64,000 nt of DNA from Flavobacterium micromati (GCF_900129585.1 NZ_FQWF01000004.1:124001-188000), one strand, 5' to 3'. Shown: positions 45,599 to 56,237, counted from the first letter of the stretch. Notes: generated by a model not told the origin, from the letters alone. Translations and numbers: made by a program.

Positions 45599-46231
45599 TT
45601 AAAGTGTGATAAATAATTCTTCGTTTGATTTTCTAACTTTTTTAAAATATTGTGTTGCATCTTCTTCGTGTCGGTATCCCAATGTTGCAATAAGAGTGGC
45701 GTTTAATCCAAGTTCATTCAAGCCTAATATTTCATTAACTTGTTCTGGAACAAAACCTTCCATAGGAGTAACGTCAATTCTCAACTCAGCTGCCGCATTC
45801 ATTAAGTTACCTAGAGCAAGATAAGTTTGCTTAGCGGACCAAATATTTCTTTCGCTATCTGACAAAGCGGTAATTGTAGCTTTCATGAAGTCCATATAGC
45901 CTTTCATGCTCTCCACTGGAACTTCCCTTGTTTGGCTAACATTTTTAAAATAGCCATCAATTCCTGACTCACCATAATTGAGTTCGTTAGCAAAAACAAT
46001 AACATGAGATGCGTCAACTATTTGAGATTGCCCCCACGCGGCTGGCTTAATTTGCGCTCGTATTTCAGGATTTTCAATAATTATAATTTTGTAAGGTTGC
46101 AGTCCGTACGAAGAAGAACTTAAGCGGATCGCTTCTTTCAATGTTGCAAAATCTTCAGTTGTTATCTTTTTTGTAGCATCGAATTTTTTCGTTGCGTATC
46201 TCCAATTTTGATTTTCTAAAAAAGTATTCAT
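45599..46231 (-). CDS. NAD(P)H-dependent nitroreductase family oxidoreductase
   Basis: The 210-residue FMN enzyme of the NfsB/NfnB type begins WRYATKKFDATKKI (the R-x-x-x-x-x-F/D FMN contact). It contains SSSSYGLQPYKIIII, ASHVIVFANE and ALGNLMNAAAELRIDVTPMEGF. It reduces nitro-aromatics or quinones with NAD(P)H in the cytoplasm. It follows marR by 14 bp and is probably controlled by it. Confidence 0.92.
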   Translation of the reverse strand: MNTFLENQNWRYATKKFDATKKITTEDFATLKEAIRLSSSSYGLQPYKIIIIENPEIRAQIKPAAWGQSQIVDASHVIVFANELNYGESGIDGYFKNVSQTREVPVESMKGYMDFMKATITALSDSERNIWSAKQTYLALGNLMNAAAELRIDVTPMEGFVPEQVNEILGLNELGLNATLIATLGYRHEEDATQYFKKVRKSNEELFITL

Positions 46232-46245
46232 GTTGTATTTATTAT

Positions 46246-46701
46246 TTACTGATTTCTATATTTTTCTAATAATTGATTTAATTGAAGTCCCTCATTTGCA
46301 GTTAAATTTTTGGAAAAAAGCTCTTCATGTGCTGAGACTTTCGGATCTAACGTGGAAAGCAAATCAATTCCTTTTTGAGTAATCAAAACTTCAATTTTTC
46401 GCCTGTTTTCTGGACAAACTTTTCGGGTCACATATTCTTTCAACAGTAGTTTATCCACTAATCTTGTAGTATTACTTGTCTTGGCAAGCATCCGGTCCTG
46501 AATAACGCACATATTTGCTGGATTTCCTTTTTGCCCTCTTAATATTCGAAGTACATTATATTGCTCTCCTGAAATTTCATAAGGTTTTAATATTTCATTA
46601 AAGTTTTCTATGATTACATTTTGCGTATATAAAACATTCAAGATAATTTTTTTAGAATTATCCATCGGTACACTAGATTTTAATATTTCTTCAATTTTCA
46701 T
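46246..46701 (-). CDS. MarR family transcriptional regulator
   Basis: The 151-residue winged-helix regulator contains LKPYEISGEQYNVLRILRGQKGNPANMCVIQDRML, AKTSNTTRLVDKLLLKEYV and the wing RKVCPENRRKIEVLIT. A cysteine (CVIQ) and a second one in VCPEN could sense oxidants or electrophiles. It is the first gene of the operon with the nitroreductase and YceI genes. Two identical-pattern palindromes lie in its promoter. Confidence 0.92.
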   Translation of the reverse strand: MKIEEILKSSVPMDNSKKIILNVLYTQNVIIENFNEILKPYEISGEQYNVLRILRGQKGNPANMCVIQDRMLAKTSNTTRLVDKLLLKEYVTRKVCPENRRKIEVLITQKGIDLLSTLDPKVSAHEELFSKNLTANEGLQLNQLLEKYRNQ

Positions 46702-47080
46702 ATTTGTATATATGTAATTTGTTGGTACAAATGTAACATAATTTATATTTGTATGTACAAATGTTACTTATTTTTTTGTTGAATTTTTTAAAAATATTTG
46801 CAGTTGTGGTTTTTATAAAAAGAAATTTTCGTTTAAAAAATTGATTATATGCGTTTTACAGTAAAGTTATAATTTTATTTAAGAAGATATTTATTTTGAT
46901 AATTTTGATCTTTCTACTAATTCTTTTTACTCTTGTGACTTAAAAAAATTACAAAATAGAAATTAATTAAAGTTAAATGTTATATCACGCCTTTGCGTGA
47001 AAATATTTCTTTATTAGCTCAGCCGTCTTTGTTGTATTTTTGTAAATTTTTGTTTTACATTTAGCATCTACTATAATTAT
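46702..47080. other. Divergent regulatory region between marR and the PAS kinase
   Basis: 379 bp. The marR promoter and operators lie at 46717-46762. A short inverted repeat TCACGC-CTTT-GCGTGA lies near 46985-47000, and TATTTTTG (47035-47042), a possible -7 element for the kinase gene, lies 39 bp before its ATG. Confidence 0.5.
46717..46762 (-). promoter_or_regulatory. marR promoter with two operator palindromes
   Basis: ATTTGT-TGGT-ACAAAT (46717-46732) and ATTTGT-ATGT-ACAAAT (46747-46762) are perfect 6+4+6 palindromes exactly 30 bp apart, about three helical turns. The first overlaps TACATTTG (46728-46735, minus strand), a -7 element; the second covers the TTG at the -33 position. This predicts autorepression by MarR. 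Confidence 0.75.
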
Positions 47081-50000
47081 ATGAGCATGAACGTTGCAAA
47101 ACCCACTTACAAAGATTTACTCAATCAATTACAAAGTAAACAGATAAAAATTGAACAATTGTTGCAGAAAGAGCAGCTAGAAAACAATTTTGACAACTTA
47201 GTTCAAGGATCTCAAGATTTGGTATGTATTGTTGGATTCGATGGATTTTTTAAAAAAATTAATCCTGCGTTTGTAAATATTCTGGGATATAGCGAAAATG
47301 AGCTGTTATCACAATCACTTTTGACTTTTATACATGAGGAAGATCGCGAAAAAAGTGCGCAAGAAATCGAATTAATAGCTAATGGTCAATCTTCAGTCGA
47401 TTTTCAAAATCGATACATCAAGAAAAATAAAGAAGTAATCACTATTCATTGGATTGTGACTTCATCTGAACAAAAGCAGCTCATTTATGCAATAGGACGA
47501 GATTATACAGGTTTTTTACAGATTCAAGATAAGTTGATTAAAAGCGAAAAATTATTAATTGACGCGCAGCAAATCTCAAAATTAGGAAGTTGGGAACTAG
47601 ATCTGCTTACTAAAAGAATGACCTGGTCGAAAGAAATGTTTCGCATCTACGAAATTGATGAACGATTAGATCAAAATCTATTTGATGAGTTTCTGAAAAT
47701 TTTCACTGTTGAAGATCAAGCAATTTTTTTAAAAAAAATAGCGCAAAGCATCGCTGACAAAAATCAATTTGAAGTGGAACAAATTGTTACTTTATCAGTG
47801 GGTAAAAATAAATGTTTGTATTCTAGTGTTTTGCCATTAAATGGTGACAAGGATAATCTCAATATTCTCAGAGGTAATACTCATGATATCACAGCCAGAA
47901 AAGAAATTGAGAATGCTGTAAAAGGAAAAGAAACTGCATTGTTAAATTATAAATTACAGCTAATTGAACAAGAGAATAATGCTACTTTCAAGAATTATAT
48001 CGAAAATGCTCCTGATGCCGTTTTTGTTTGCAATGAAAATGGAATTTATATTGATGTCAATAAAGCAGCAGTAGAGTTAACAGGTTATTCTCATGAAGAG
48101 CTATTATTACAAAAATTTGGTGATTTAGCAACAAGAGGTTATGCGGAGTTTATTCCTGGGCAATTTGAATTACTGAAGGAAACAGGATCAATTAAATCCG
48201 AAATGAAAATCATTCGTAAGGATGGAGCGAAGATCTATTGCTTGATTAATGCAGTTAAACTGTCAGATAATCGGTTTTTAGGATTTGTAAAGGACATAAC
48301 CGAAAATAAAATTGCTGAGGAAAAAGTAAGGCAAAGCGAAAAAAGATTCCGAGCGCTTGTTGAGTACAATGACGGCATTATCACAGTTTTAGATAAAAAT
48401 CTTAATACTATTTTTAGAAGTCCATCATCAGTGCGCATTACAGGATATTCTGACGAAGAATTTAAAAAAATTACAACTGTTGATTATTACCATCCAGAAT
48501 ATTTGGAATATGTAAAACTAATAATTCAACAATCTTTTGACCAACCAGGAGTGCCATTAGACATTACTTTTCAGGTAAAGCACAAGAATGGCAATTTTAT
48601 ATGGTTACAAGGAATATTAAACAATAAGATATCAGACAGCAGTGTTGGCGGCATAATAGCAAACCTGAAAGATGTAACCGAATTCAAAAATGCTCATGAA
48701 ACAATAGTTAAGGAGAAAGATAAATTTGCCAAAATTGCCGAAACTTCGCCAGGATTAATTTATTCTATGCGCCAAAATAAAGATGGTACTTTATGTTATC
48801 CTTATGCTAGCAGTGCAATAGAAGAAATTTATGGTTTTACTTTCGAAGAAATTGAAAATGATGCTGATAAAATATTTGCTGGAATACATCCAGACGATGT
48901 TGAACAAGTGAAAAATGATTTGCTAGAAACAAAACAAAAATTAATTCCCTTAAAAGTCGAATACCGATATTTTCATCCACAAAAAGGTCTGGTTTGGCAT
49001 AATGTGAATTCGTTGCCAATTATAGAGCAAGAAGGAACTGTGATTTGTCATGGAATTGTTACTGATATCACTAATAGGATTTTGTCAGAGCAAAAAATAA
49101 TTCGTGCAAATAGGCTTATCTTGTTTATAAGTCAGATCAACCAAATGATTACTAGAACCGTTAATCAAGAAACGTTGTTTACTGAAGTTTGTAATATTGC
49201 TATTAAAGTAGGACAATTTAAAATGGCTTGGATTGGCTTGGTAGATGAAAGCACGCACATAGTGCAGCCAGTAATGATTGCTGGCGATGACGGTCAATAC
49301 TTTGCTAAAATAAACACGATCACTGTTGATGATGAACCATTAGGGAGAGGCCCTGCCGGTAGATCCGTTCGAGAAAAAAAATCCATTGTTAGTAATGACA
49401 TAGCTAATGATCTAACAATGCTGCCATGGAGGCAAGAAGCTTTATTCAGAGGTTATCTGGCTTTAATCGCTGTGCCAATAAAGAAATTTGGTAAAGTTAT
49501 TGGAACTTTTTTGTTGTATTCCAGCGAAAAAGACTTTTTTGATGCTGAAGAAATAAAATTGCTAGAGGAAGCAACAAACGATGTTGGTTTTGCATTAGAA
49601 ATATTTGAAAAAGAAGCTTTGCGTCAAAAGGCCGAAGAAGAAATATTAGAAAGTGAGAAAAGATTTCATACACTTACTGAAGTGTCGCCTGTAGGTATTT
49701 TTCGAACAGATGTGGCAGGATACACTACTTACGTAAATCCGTATTGGTGCAGTCTTTCTGGATTGTCTTCAAGTGAAGCTTTAGGAAATGGCTGGCAGAA
49801 AGCAATTCATGATGAAGACAAAAAAGAGCTATTTAGTGGCTGGCAAAATGCCGCAAAAAACCAGCAAAAATCCTTAACAGAATATCGCTTCGTTCGCCCT
49901 AATGGAGAAATAGTCTGGGTTATGGGGAAGGCCATTCCGGAGAAAAATTCTAGAAATGAGATTGTTGGATATATTGGTACTATAACCGATATTACTGAAC

Positions 50001-53000
50001 GCAAGAATGCCGAGACGACAGTTATAAAAGAGAAACTACTTTCTGAAATGATTATTAATAATCTTCCAGGTATTTTTTATCTCTATGAGGAAACAGGAAA
50101 TTTTGTCAAGTGGAATAAAAATTTGGAGGCAGTCAGTGGCTTCACTGCTGCAGAAATAGGTCAAATGAAAGCAATTGACTTTTATGATGCCGATTTTAAA
50201 GAAATAATAGAAATTAGATTAAAAACCATATTTGAAATTAAATCACCAGGGTTAGAAGTCGAATTATTCACGAAAAATAAAGACAAAATCCCATATTACA
50301 TTAATTCACATGCTTTTGAATACAAAGGGAAAAAGTGCATCTTGGGGATGGGCCTCGATCTAACTGAAATTAAAAAAGCGGAAGAAAAAATAAAAATCGC
50401 AAACGAGAGATTTGAAATGATTTCTGCAGCCACTAATGATGCAGTATTTGAATATGATATCCTTACTGGAGAAAGTTGGAATAATCAAACTTTTATCTCT
50501 CTTTTAGGTTTTGGAAGCATTGTTTCAGACGGTCAGAACAACAGCGGTAGATGGCGATCTAAGCTTCATCCAGAGGACCGCGAAAGAGTAGTAAAAAAAT
50601 TAGAGGATTCTTATGCTGGTTCGACAAATTTATGGTCAGATGAATTCCGTTTTCAAAAAGCAGATGGTAGTTATGGAATATTTTATGACAGAGGGATAAT
50701 ATCCAGAGACGAATTTGGAAAAGCAATACGTCTAAATGGGGCCATGATAGAAATCACCGAATTAAAAAATATTAAGGAACAATTAATCAACAGTGAAGAG
50801 AAATATAGAAGTCTTATTGAACAAGCTTCTGATGCTATTTTAATTAATGATATTTCAGGAAATTTACTCGAGGTTAATGAAAGTGCCTGCATTATGCTGG
50901 GCTATGCTAAAGAGGAATTATGCGCAAAAAACATAACAGATTTATACAGTAAAGCTGAACTAATTAAAAGGCCAATTATGTATAAAGAATTGTTTAGCGG
51001 TGAGCAAACCTTACTTGAACGCAATATGCTTCATAAAAACGGATCTTTTATTGCTGTCGAAATCACTGCAAAAATGATTGCTGATGGACGAATTGTTGCC
51101 ATTGTCAGAGATGTAAGCGAACGTAAAAAAAGAGACGAAGAATTCAAAAAAATGCGAAAAAAAATGGAAGCTATTCTTGATGCCATTCCTGATTTATTAT
51201 TTGAAGTGGATTTAAAGGGCAATATTTTTAATTATCATTCCCGTAGAGATGATTTACTTGCATCGCCAGCTACTGTATTTTTAGGGAAAAATTTTAGGGA
51301 AATATTACCTTACGAAGCATCTATTGTATGTATTGCCGCTGTAGAAGAGGCCTCGCAAAAGGGTTTTTCCGCTGGAAAACAATATACTTTGCAATTAGAG
51401 TCTGAACTGCACTGGTTCGAACTTTCGGTAGCTCCAATGAAAGAGAGTGAATATCATGAAACTCATTACATTTGTTTATGTAGGGATATTACAACCGCGA
51501 AAAACTCGGATCAAGCTTTATTTAAAAGTGAAGAACGCTATCGCGGTTTGTTGAATAGTTTAGATGCAGGTATTTTGGTACATGGGTCGGACACTGCAAT
51601 CTTATTAAGTAATGCAAAAGCAGCTGAATTACTTGGACTCAACGGTGATGAAATAGTAGGTAAAACGGCAACGGATCTCGTGTGGAAATGTTTATTTGAA
51701 GATAATTCAGTAATGCCTTTTGAGAACTATCCAGTAAGCCAAATTATTGCATCAAAAGAACCTCTAAAGAATTTTGTTATGGGAGTTATTCATCCCAAAA
51801 CGAAAGTTACAACTTGGATTTTGGTAAATGGTTACCCTGACCTGGATCAATCAGGAAATATAAACGAAATTGTAATTAGTTTTCTTGATATTACAGAACA
51901 GAAAGTTTTGGATATGGAACTTATTAAAGCCAAAGAACTAGCAGAAACAGCCAATAAAGCTAAAACTGATTTTCTGGCAAATATGAGTCATGAAATTAGA
52001 ACTCCATTAAACGGGATAATTGGATTTACTCATTTATTAATGAAGTCCAACCTGAAAAAAAATCAGGCAGAATACATGACAACCGTCAATGAGTCAGCAA
52101 CGTCATTAATGGAAATTGTGAACGATGTGCTAGACTTTTCAAAAATTGAATCGGGTAAATTAGAGCTTAATATTGAACAAGTAAATCTTCACAAGCTGGC
52201 AAACCAAGTAATTAACCTATTTAAATATCAGGCCAATGATAAGAAAATAACATTAATTTTAAATATTGAAAAAGCCGTTCCACAATATATTTTGGCCGAC
52301 TCAGTTAGACTGAAACAAATTTTGGTCAATTTATTGAGTAATGCGATTAAATTCACAAATTTTGGAGAAATACACTTCGATATCAGCGAAATTAATTCAT
52401 CGGAAACTAAATACAGTAATATAAAGTTCTCCGTAAAAGATACTGGTGTGGGGATTAAAACTATCAACAATGAAAAGATTTTTAAGTCATTCGTTCAAGA
52501 GGACAATTCCACAAATAGAAAATTTGGGGGCACCGGGCTCGGCCTTGCTATATCAAATCAGCTCTTGGCCTTGATGGATAGCAAAGTGCAACTAATTAGT
52601 AAATATGGTGAAGGAAGTGATTTCTTCTTTATTGCTAAATTCAAAAAGGCAAAAAGCAAGAAATTAGAGGAACTAGTTGAAGAAAAAATAATACTCGAGG
52701 ACACAAACAAATTATTAAAAGCAATAAACAACAAAAAAGTTTTAATTGTAGAGGATAATAAAATTAATATGCTTTTAGCCAAAACATTAGTAAAGCGAGC
52801 AATTACTAATTGCATAATATTAGAAGCTAAAGATGGTAACGAGGCCGTGGAACTTTTCACAAAACACCAGCCAGATCTTATATTAATGGATATTCAAATG
52901 CCAAATAAAAATGGCTACGAGGCAACTGGCGAAATTAGGAAAATGGAAGGCAGTGAAAATGTACCAATCATCGCTATTACAGCGGGAATAATGCTCGGGG

Positions 53001-53104
53001 ACAAAGAAAAGTGTATAAAAGCAGGGATGAATGATTATTTGCCAAAACCCATTATACAAGCAGAATTAGAAGAATTATTAAATAAATGGCTCGTTAAAAA
53101 GTAA
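47081..53104 (+). CDS. Giant multi-PAS hybrid sensor histidine kinase
   Basis: The 2007-residue cytoplasmic protein has no membrane segment seen. In order: about five PAS domains (residues 35-670), a GAF domain (about 677-845), about six more PAS domains (860-1610), a HisKA dimerisation domain with the phospho-acceptor His1637 in ANMSHEIRTPLNGI, a HATPase with N box LSNAIKF (near 1752), and G boxes DTGVGI and GGTGLGLAIS. A C-terminal receiver follows, with VLIVEDNKIN, phospho-acceptor Asp1937 in LILMDIQMP, and Lys in LPKP. It lacks an output domain and a neighbouring response regulator. Ligands unknown. Confidence 0.92.
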   Translation: MSMNVAKPTYKDLLNQLQSKQIKIEQLLQKEQLENNFDNLVQGSQDLVCIVGFDGFFKKINPAFVNILGYSENELLSQSLLTFIHEEDREKSAQEIELIANGQSSVDFQNRYIKKNKEVITIHWIVTSSEQKQLIYAIGRDYTGFLQIQDKLIKSEKLLIDAQQISKLGSWELDLLTKRMTWSKEMFRIYEIDERLDQNLFDEFLKIFTVEDQAIFLKKIAQSIADKNQFEVEQIVTLSVGKNKCLYSSVLPLNGDKDNLNILRGNTHDITARKEIENAVKGKETALLNYKLQLIEQENNATFKNYIENAPDAVFVCNENGIYIDVNKAAVELTGYSHEELLLQKFGDLATRGYAEFIPGQFELLKETGSIKSEMKIIRKDGAKIYCLINAVKLSDNRFLGFVKDITENKIAEEKVRQSEKRFRALVEYNDGIITVLDKNLNTIFRSPSSVRITGYSDEEFKKITTVDYYHPEYLEYVKLIIQQSFDQPGVPLDITFQVKHKNGNFIWLQGILNNKISDSSVGGIIANLKDVTEFKNAHETIVKEKDKFAKIAETSPGLIYSMRQNKDGTLCYPYASSAIEEIYGFTFEEIENDADKIFAGIHPDDVEQVKNDLLETKQKLIPLKVEYRYFHPQKGLVWHNVNSLPIIEQEGTVICHGIVTDITNRILSEQKIIRANRLILFISQINQMITRTVNQETLFTEVCNIAIKVGQFKMAWIGLVDESTHIVQPVMIAGDDGQYFAKINTITVDDEPLGRGPAGRSVREKKSIVSNDIANDLTMLPWRQEALFRGYLALIAVPIKKFGKVIGTFLLYSSEKDFFDAEEIKLLEEATNDVGFALEIFEKEALRQKAEEEILESEKRFHTLTEVSPVGIFRTDVAGYTTYVNPYWCSLSGLSSSEALGNGWQKAIHDEDKKELFSGWQNAAKNQQKSLTEYRFVRPNGEIVWVMGKAIPEKNSRNEIVGYIGTITDITERKNAETTVIKEKLLSEMIINNLPGIFYLYEETGNFVKWNKNLEAVSGFTAAEIGQMKAIDFYDADFKEIIEIRLKTIFEIKSPGLEVELFTKNKDKIPYYINSHAFEYKGKKCILGMGLDLTEIKKAEEKIKIANERFEMISAATNDAVFEYDILTGESWNNQTFISLLGFGSIVSDGQNNSGRWRSKLHPEDRERVVKKLEDSYAGSTNLWSDEFRFQKADGSYGIFYDRGIISRDEFGKAIRLNGAMIEITELKNIKEQLINSEEKYRSLIEQASDAILINDISGNLLEVNESACIMLGYAKEELCAKNITDLYSKAELIKRPIMYKELFSGEQTLLERNMLHKNGSFIAVEITAKMIADGRIVAIVRDVSERKKRDEEFKKMRKKMEAILDAIPDLLFEVDLKGNIFNYHSRRDDLLASPATVFLGKNFREILPYEASIVCIAAVEEASQKGFSAGKQYTLQLESELHWFELSVAPMKESEYHETHYICLCRDITTAKNSDQALFKSEERYRGLLNSLDAGILVHGSDTAILLSNAKAAELLGLNGDEIVGKTATDLVWKCLFEDNSVMPFENYPVSQIIASKEPLKNFVMGVIHPKTKVTTWILVNGYPDLDQSGNINEIVISFLDITEQKVLDMELIKAKELAETANKAKTDFLANMSHEIRTPLNGIIGFTHLLMKSNLKKNQAEYMTTVNESATSLMEIVNDVLDFSKIESGKLELNIEQVNLHKLANQVINLFKYQANDKKITLILNIEKAVPQYILADSVRLKQILVNLLSNAIKFTNFGEIHFDISEINSSETKYSNIKFSVKDTGVGIKTINNEKIFKSFVQEDNSTNRKFGGTGLGLAISNQLLALMDSKVQLISKYGEGSDFFFIAKFKKAKSKKLEELVEEKIILEDTNKLLKAINNKKVLIVEDNKINMLLAKTLVKRAITNCIILEAKDGNEAVELFTKHQPDLILMDIQMPNKNGYEATGEIRKMEGSENVPIIAITAGIMLGDKEKCIKAGMNDYLPKPIIQAELEELLNKWLVKK

Positions 53105-53142
53105 ATTTGTACTGTATCTTACCCGTTTTAATTAACATGTGA

Positions 53143-53322
53143 TTGATTTATGTTTTCGGTTTCAATATTAAAGCGACCACTGATTTTATTATTAATGAAA
53201 CCCAGATAAACAATATGGCTGATGTCATAACATTATTGAATAAAGAAGAACTTCAAAAGGTTTAGGAGTATGGAGTAATAGTAAATGCTAAAAATTCAAA
53301 AAATAATGCACTAATTTTATGA
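53143..53322 (+). pseudogene. Possible decayed gene fragment
   Basis: One frame reads LIYVFGFNIKATTDFIINE then TQINNMADVITLLNKEE and LQKV, an amber stop (53263-53265), then EYGVIVNAKNSKNNALIL and TGA. The composition is protein-like, but no family is recognised and no proper start is present. Confidence 0.28.
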
Positions 53323-53673
53323 CAATTAATAAGTCAATAAAAACGATGTTGCAAAATATACTGCGGTAACAATAGGTTTGCTTGTTGCAGATTCTGTTAT
53401 TTAAAAGAGGTTTTAGTTTATTTAAACATAAAAAACTAATATGGATTTTTCTGATTGTTATCATAGTATATTAATCTGGTCATGGAAAGAAAACAAATCA
53501 TTGATACCTTTTTTATTCATAATATGCTGCTGTTGTTTGGTGGCTGCGCTTAGCATTTAGAACTGGATTTATTTCACAATTTGGATTCTAATAAACGTAA
53601 AATCTATTTAGGCTTTAAGCGAAATAACATTAATTGTATTTGAAAAAGATCTAATCTTCAAAATTTAAAGTAT

Positions 53674-53711
53674 AAAAAAAGCGTTTTGATAAATATTCAA
53701 AACGCTTTTTT
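53674..53711. terminator. Terminator hairpin before the prolyl oligopeptidase 3' end
   Basis: AAAAAAGCGTTTTGA pairs with TCAAAACGCTTTTTT. It lies 60 bp past the minus-strand oligopeptidase gene. Confidence 0.82.
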
Positions 53712-53771
53712 ATATTCCTAGGAGATTACAATTTTATTAAAGAAATTGGTATTTTATTTTACACAAAAAAA

Positions 53772-55928
53772 TTATTTCTTCAACTGAAAATCGGGGTGTC
53801 CGCATTGCCATAGCGCAAAAGCATATTGATCTGCAAAATTTGCAAAAGTAACGTCTTTGTCTTCGGTGAAATGGCCGTTATCGTAGTTTATTTTCATCAA
53901 AACTGGTTTGCCGGATGTGGAAGTATTTTGTACAGCTGCAGCAAATTTACCAGGTTGCCATGCTACTACTCGAGGGTCGTTCCAACCGGCAATACAAATT
54001 ACAGCAGGATATTTTACTCCCGCGTTTACGTGTTGCATTCCATCCATCTCATACAAAGCTTTGCATTCGGTTTCATCTTTTACGGTACCAAATTCTGGGA
54101 TATTGGCCGGACCATTCGAAGAAAATTCAACCCGCATGGCATTGGCAACGCCAACATTGCAAATGGCAGCTGCAAATAAATCAGGTCTTTCGGTTATGGC
54201 TCTTGTAATTAATATTCCGCCAGCACTCGTACCTGTTCCTGCCAATTTACTCGGCGAAGTGTATCCCTGTGCAACGAGGTATTCTCCGCAACTAATAAAA
54301 TCTTTCCAAGTGTTAGGTTTAGTAGTTTTGTAACCCGCTTTATACCAGTCTTGTCCTTTTTCGCTACCGCCACGAACATGCGGAATAGCAATGACAACTC
54401 CTTTTACTGCCATCGAATTTAACCTCACGCTAAAGTAGGGAGACATACTAATACCGTATGCTCCATATGCATCCATTAAGCAAACATTAGAACCATCTTT
54501 TTTTAGTCCTTTTTTATAAATAATAGTAAGCGGTATCATTACCCCATCGTGTCCTTTAACCTCTACTTCTTCCACTACTAAATTTTTATAGGAGTCGGGA
54601 TAAAGTGCTGGTTTATTAAAAGGGCTATCTGAAAAGGAATTTGTATTGGCATCGAATAAAAATTCGGTTAAGGGTTTATTCCACGAAGTTATGGCTATAA
54701 AAAAATCGTTGGTTTTGGTGTCCATACATGAAATATTTACTAAACCAGTAAATGGTAATTTTACTTCTGTACTCGAAAGATCTTTAGTGTTGTATTTATA
54801 AATTTGGTTATTAATACCGTCACTGTAAGTAAGCAATAAATAATCTTTACTGCGGGTAAACGATTCCAGTGTTTGTGTTTCTTTTTCTGGACCAATTATT
54901 TTAGCAGTAGCCCAATTTGGTTTTTTTAAATCTGTAGTGATAAGTTTGTAGTTCTTGGCACCATTATGCGTGATTGCATACATTTTATCACCATGCATAT
55001 CAGCACTTCGTACTAATTTATCATCTAGTGTACTAAGAGGTTTCCATTGGATATTTCCAGAGTGTAATTGAGCAATAGGCGCATAATAAAATTTCTTTTC
55101 TCTTTGCACCGTTCCTTCTCGCGCAAAAATATACTCTTTCGAATCTTTTAGAAAAAAAGCATAAGGGTATACTTTAGATTCAATTTTTAAGGCAGGATAT
55201 GTTTCATTACTAAAAAAATCAATGTCGGAGTTAACGTTTGTGCCCAATTTGTGTAATTTGGTTTTTGGGTTTAAACGGCTGGTGGGATCAGTGTTATCAG
55301 CGGATTTAATCCACATATAAGTAAAGGCATTGTTATCAAAAGTCCAACTACCAGGCCTCACGATAGCCATTATAATATCAGGTAAAAATTGTTTGGTGTC
55401 CACGTTCATAACTTGGATTGTAGAAACTTCGGCACCTCTTTCTGAATAAGCAATCACTAATTTTCTACCATCGTAACTGGGAATTATTTGCTGAACGGAC
55501 AATGTTTTTCCTGGAATGAAAGTCAAAGGATCAAAGAGCAACTGTTCAGCGCCTTGCATTTGTTCACGGTAATAAACTTTGCTAACTTTTTCTCCAGGCA
55601 TTCTTTTTTGATAAAAAATTTTACCATTTTCTTTTATTGGAGAATAATAAACTGCAGGCTGGAGTTTGTCTAATTTTTTCCATTCGGCAATAAGCTCGTC
55701 TCTACCAGAGATTTTACTTAAATTAGTGTTGGTAAGGTCCGCTTGGTCTTTAAACCACGAAATGACATTTGGATCTTTAAGGTCTTCTAACCAACGATAT
55801 GGATCATTATAAGTTACTCCAAAATAGGTATCGCTTACGATTTCCATTTTAGTTTTAGGATAATTCCATTGCGCAAATAATGTTGAACCAAATAATAATA
55901 AGACGGATGAAGTAATGATTTTTTTCAT
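53772..55928 (-). CDS. Prolyl oligopeptidase family serine peptidase (S9A)
   Basis: The 718-residue enzyme has a signal peptide (SSVLLLFGSTLFAQ), so it is exported. It has an N-terminal beta-propeller (about residues 70-430; YRWLEDLKDPNVISWFKDQ is the family entry block) and a C-terminal alpha/beta hydrolase. The catalytic Ser is in GTSAGGILI (near 567), Asp in GWNDPRV (near 650) and His in NYDNGHFTE (near 684). It cleaves short peptides after proline. The usual GGSNGG around the nucleophile is GTSAGG here. Confidence 0.93.
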   Translation of the reverse strand: MKKIITSSVLLLFGSTLFAQWNYPKTKMEIVSDTYFGVTYNDPYRWLEDLKDPNVISWFKDQADLTNTNLSKISGRDELIAEWKKLDKLQPAVYYSPIKENGKIFYQKRMPGEKVSKVYYREQMQGAEQLLFDPLTFIPGKTLSVQQIIPSYDGRKLVIAYSERGAEVSTIQVMNVDTKQFLPDIIMAIVRPGSWTFDNNAFTYMWIKSADNTDPTSRLNPKTKLHKLGTNVNSDIDFFSNETYPALKIESKVYPYAFFLKDSKEYIFAREGTVQREKKFYYAPIAQLHSGNIQWKPLSTLDDKLVRSADMHGDKMYAITHNGAKNYKLITTDLKKPNWATAKIIGPEKETQTLESFTRSKDYLLLTYSDGINNQIYKYNTKDLSSTEVKLPFTGLVNISCMDTKTNDFFIAITSWNKPLTEFLFDANTNSFSDSPFNKPALYPDSYKNLVVEEVEVKGHDGVMIPLTIIYKKGLKKDGSNVCLMDAYGAYGISMSPYFSVRLNSMAVKGVVIAIPHVRGGSEKGQDWYKAGYKTTKPNTWKDFISCGEYLVAQGYTSPSKLAGTGTSAGGILITRAITERPDLFAAAICNVGVANAMRVEFSSNGPANIPEFGTVKDETECKALYEMDGMQHVNAGVKYPAVICIAGWNDPRVVAWQPGKFAAAVQNTSTSGKPVLMKINYDNGHFTEDKDVTFANFADQYAFALWQCGHPDFQLKK

Positions 55929-56237
55929 GATAGTAGTAATTTAAATATTAAAAATAAAATGCTATATTTTTTACCTGTCATTTTATTAAACTTTGGTAAG
56001 TCACAGGTTAATCATAATCATAGAAATAAAACAAAATCAATTTTTTATCGATTCTTGAGGTTTGGGGTATGTTGAAAAGAGGAAGGTCTCGTATTAATAG
56101 GTAAATCAAATGTACTAAATTTTAATAAAAAAAACATTTATTTAATAGTTAAAGCACTGATAAACAGTATTTAGTAGTATTGTAAATAAATTAATAGTGG
56201 AGAAAATAATAAAAACTTTGCACTTTAGTGCACTTTA

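Larger units (their letters stand above)
53105..53771. other. Long intergenic region after the kinase gene
   Basis: 667 bp. A protein-like frame with internal stops lies at 53143-53322 and a terminator at 53674-53711. The part between (about 53330-53660) shows short broken frames and no recognisable gene; it may be old decayed coding DNA. Confidence 0.45.
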
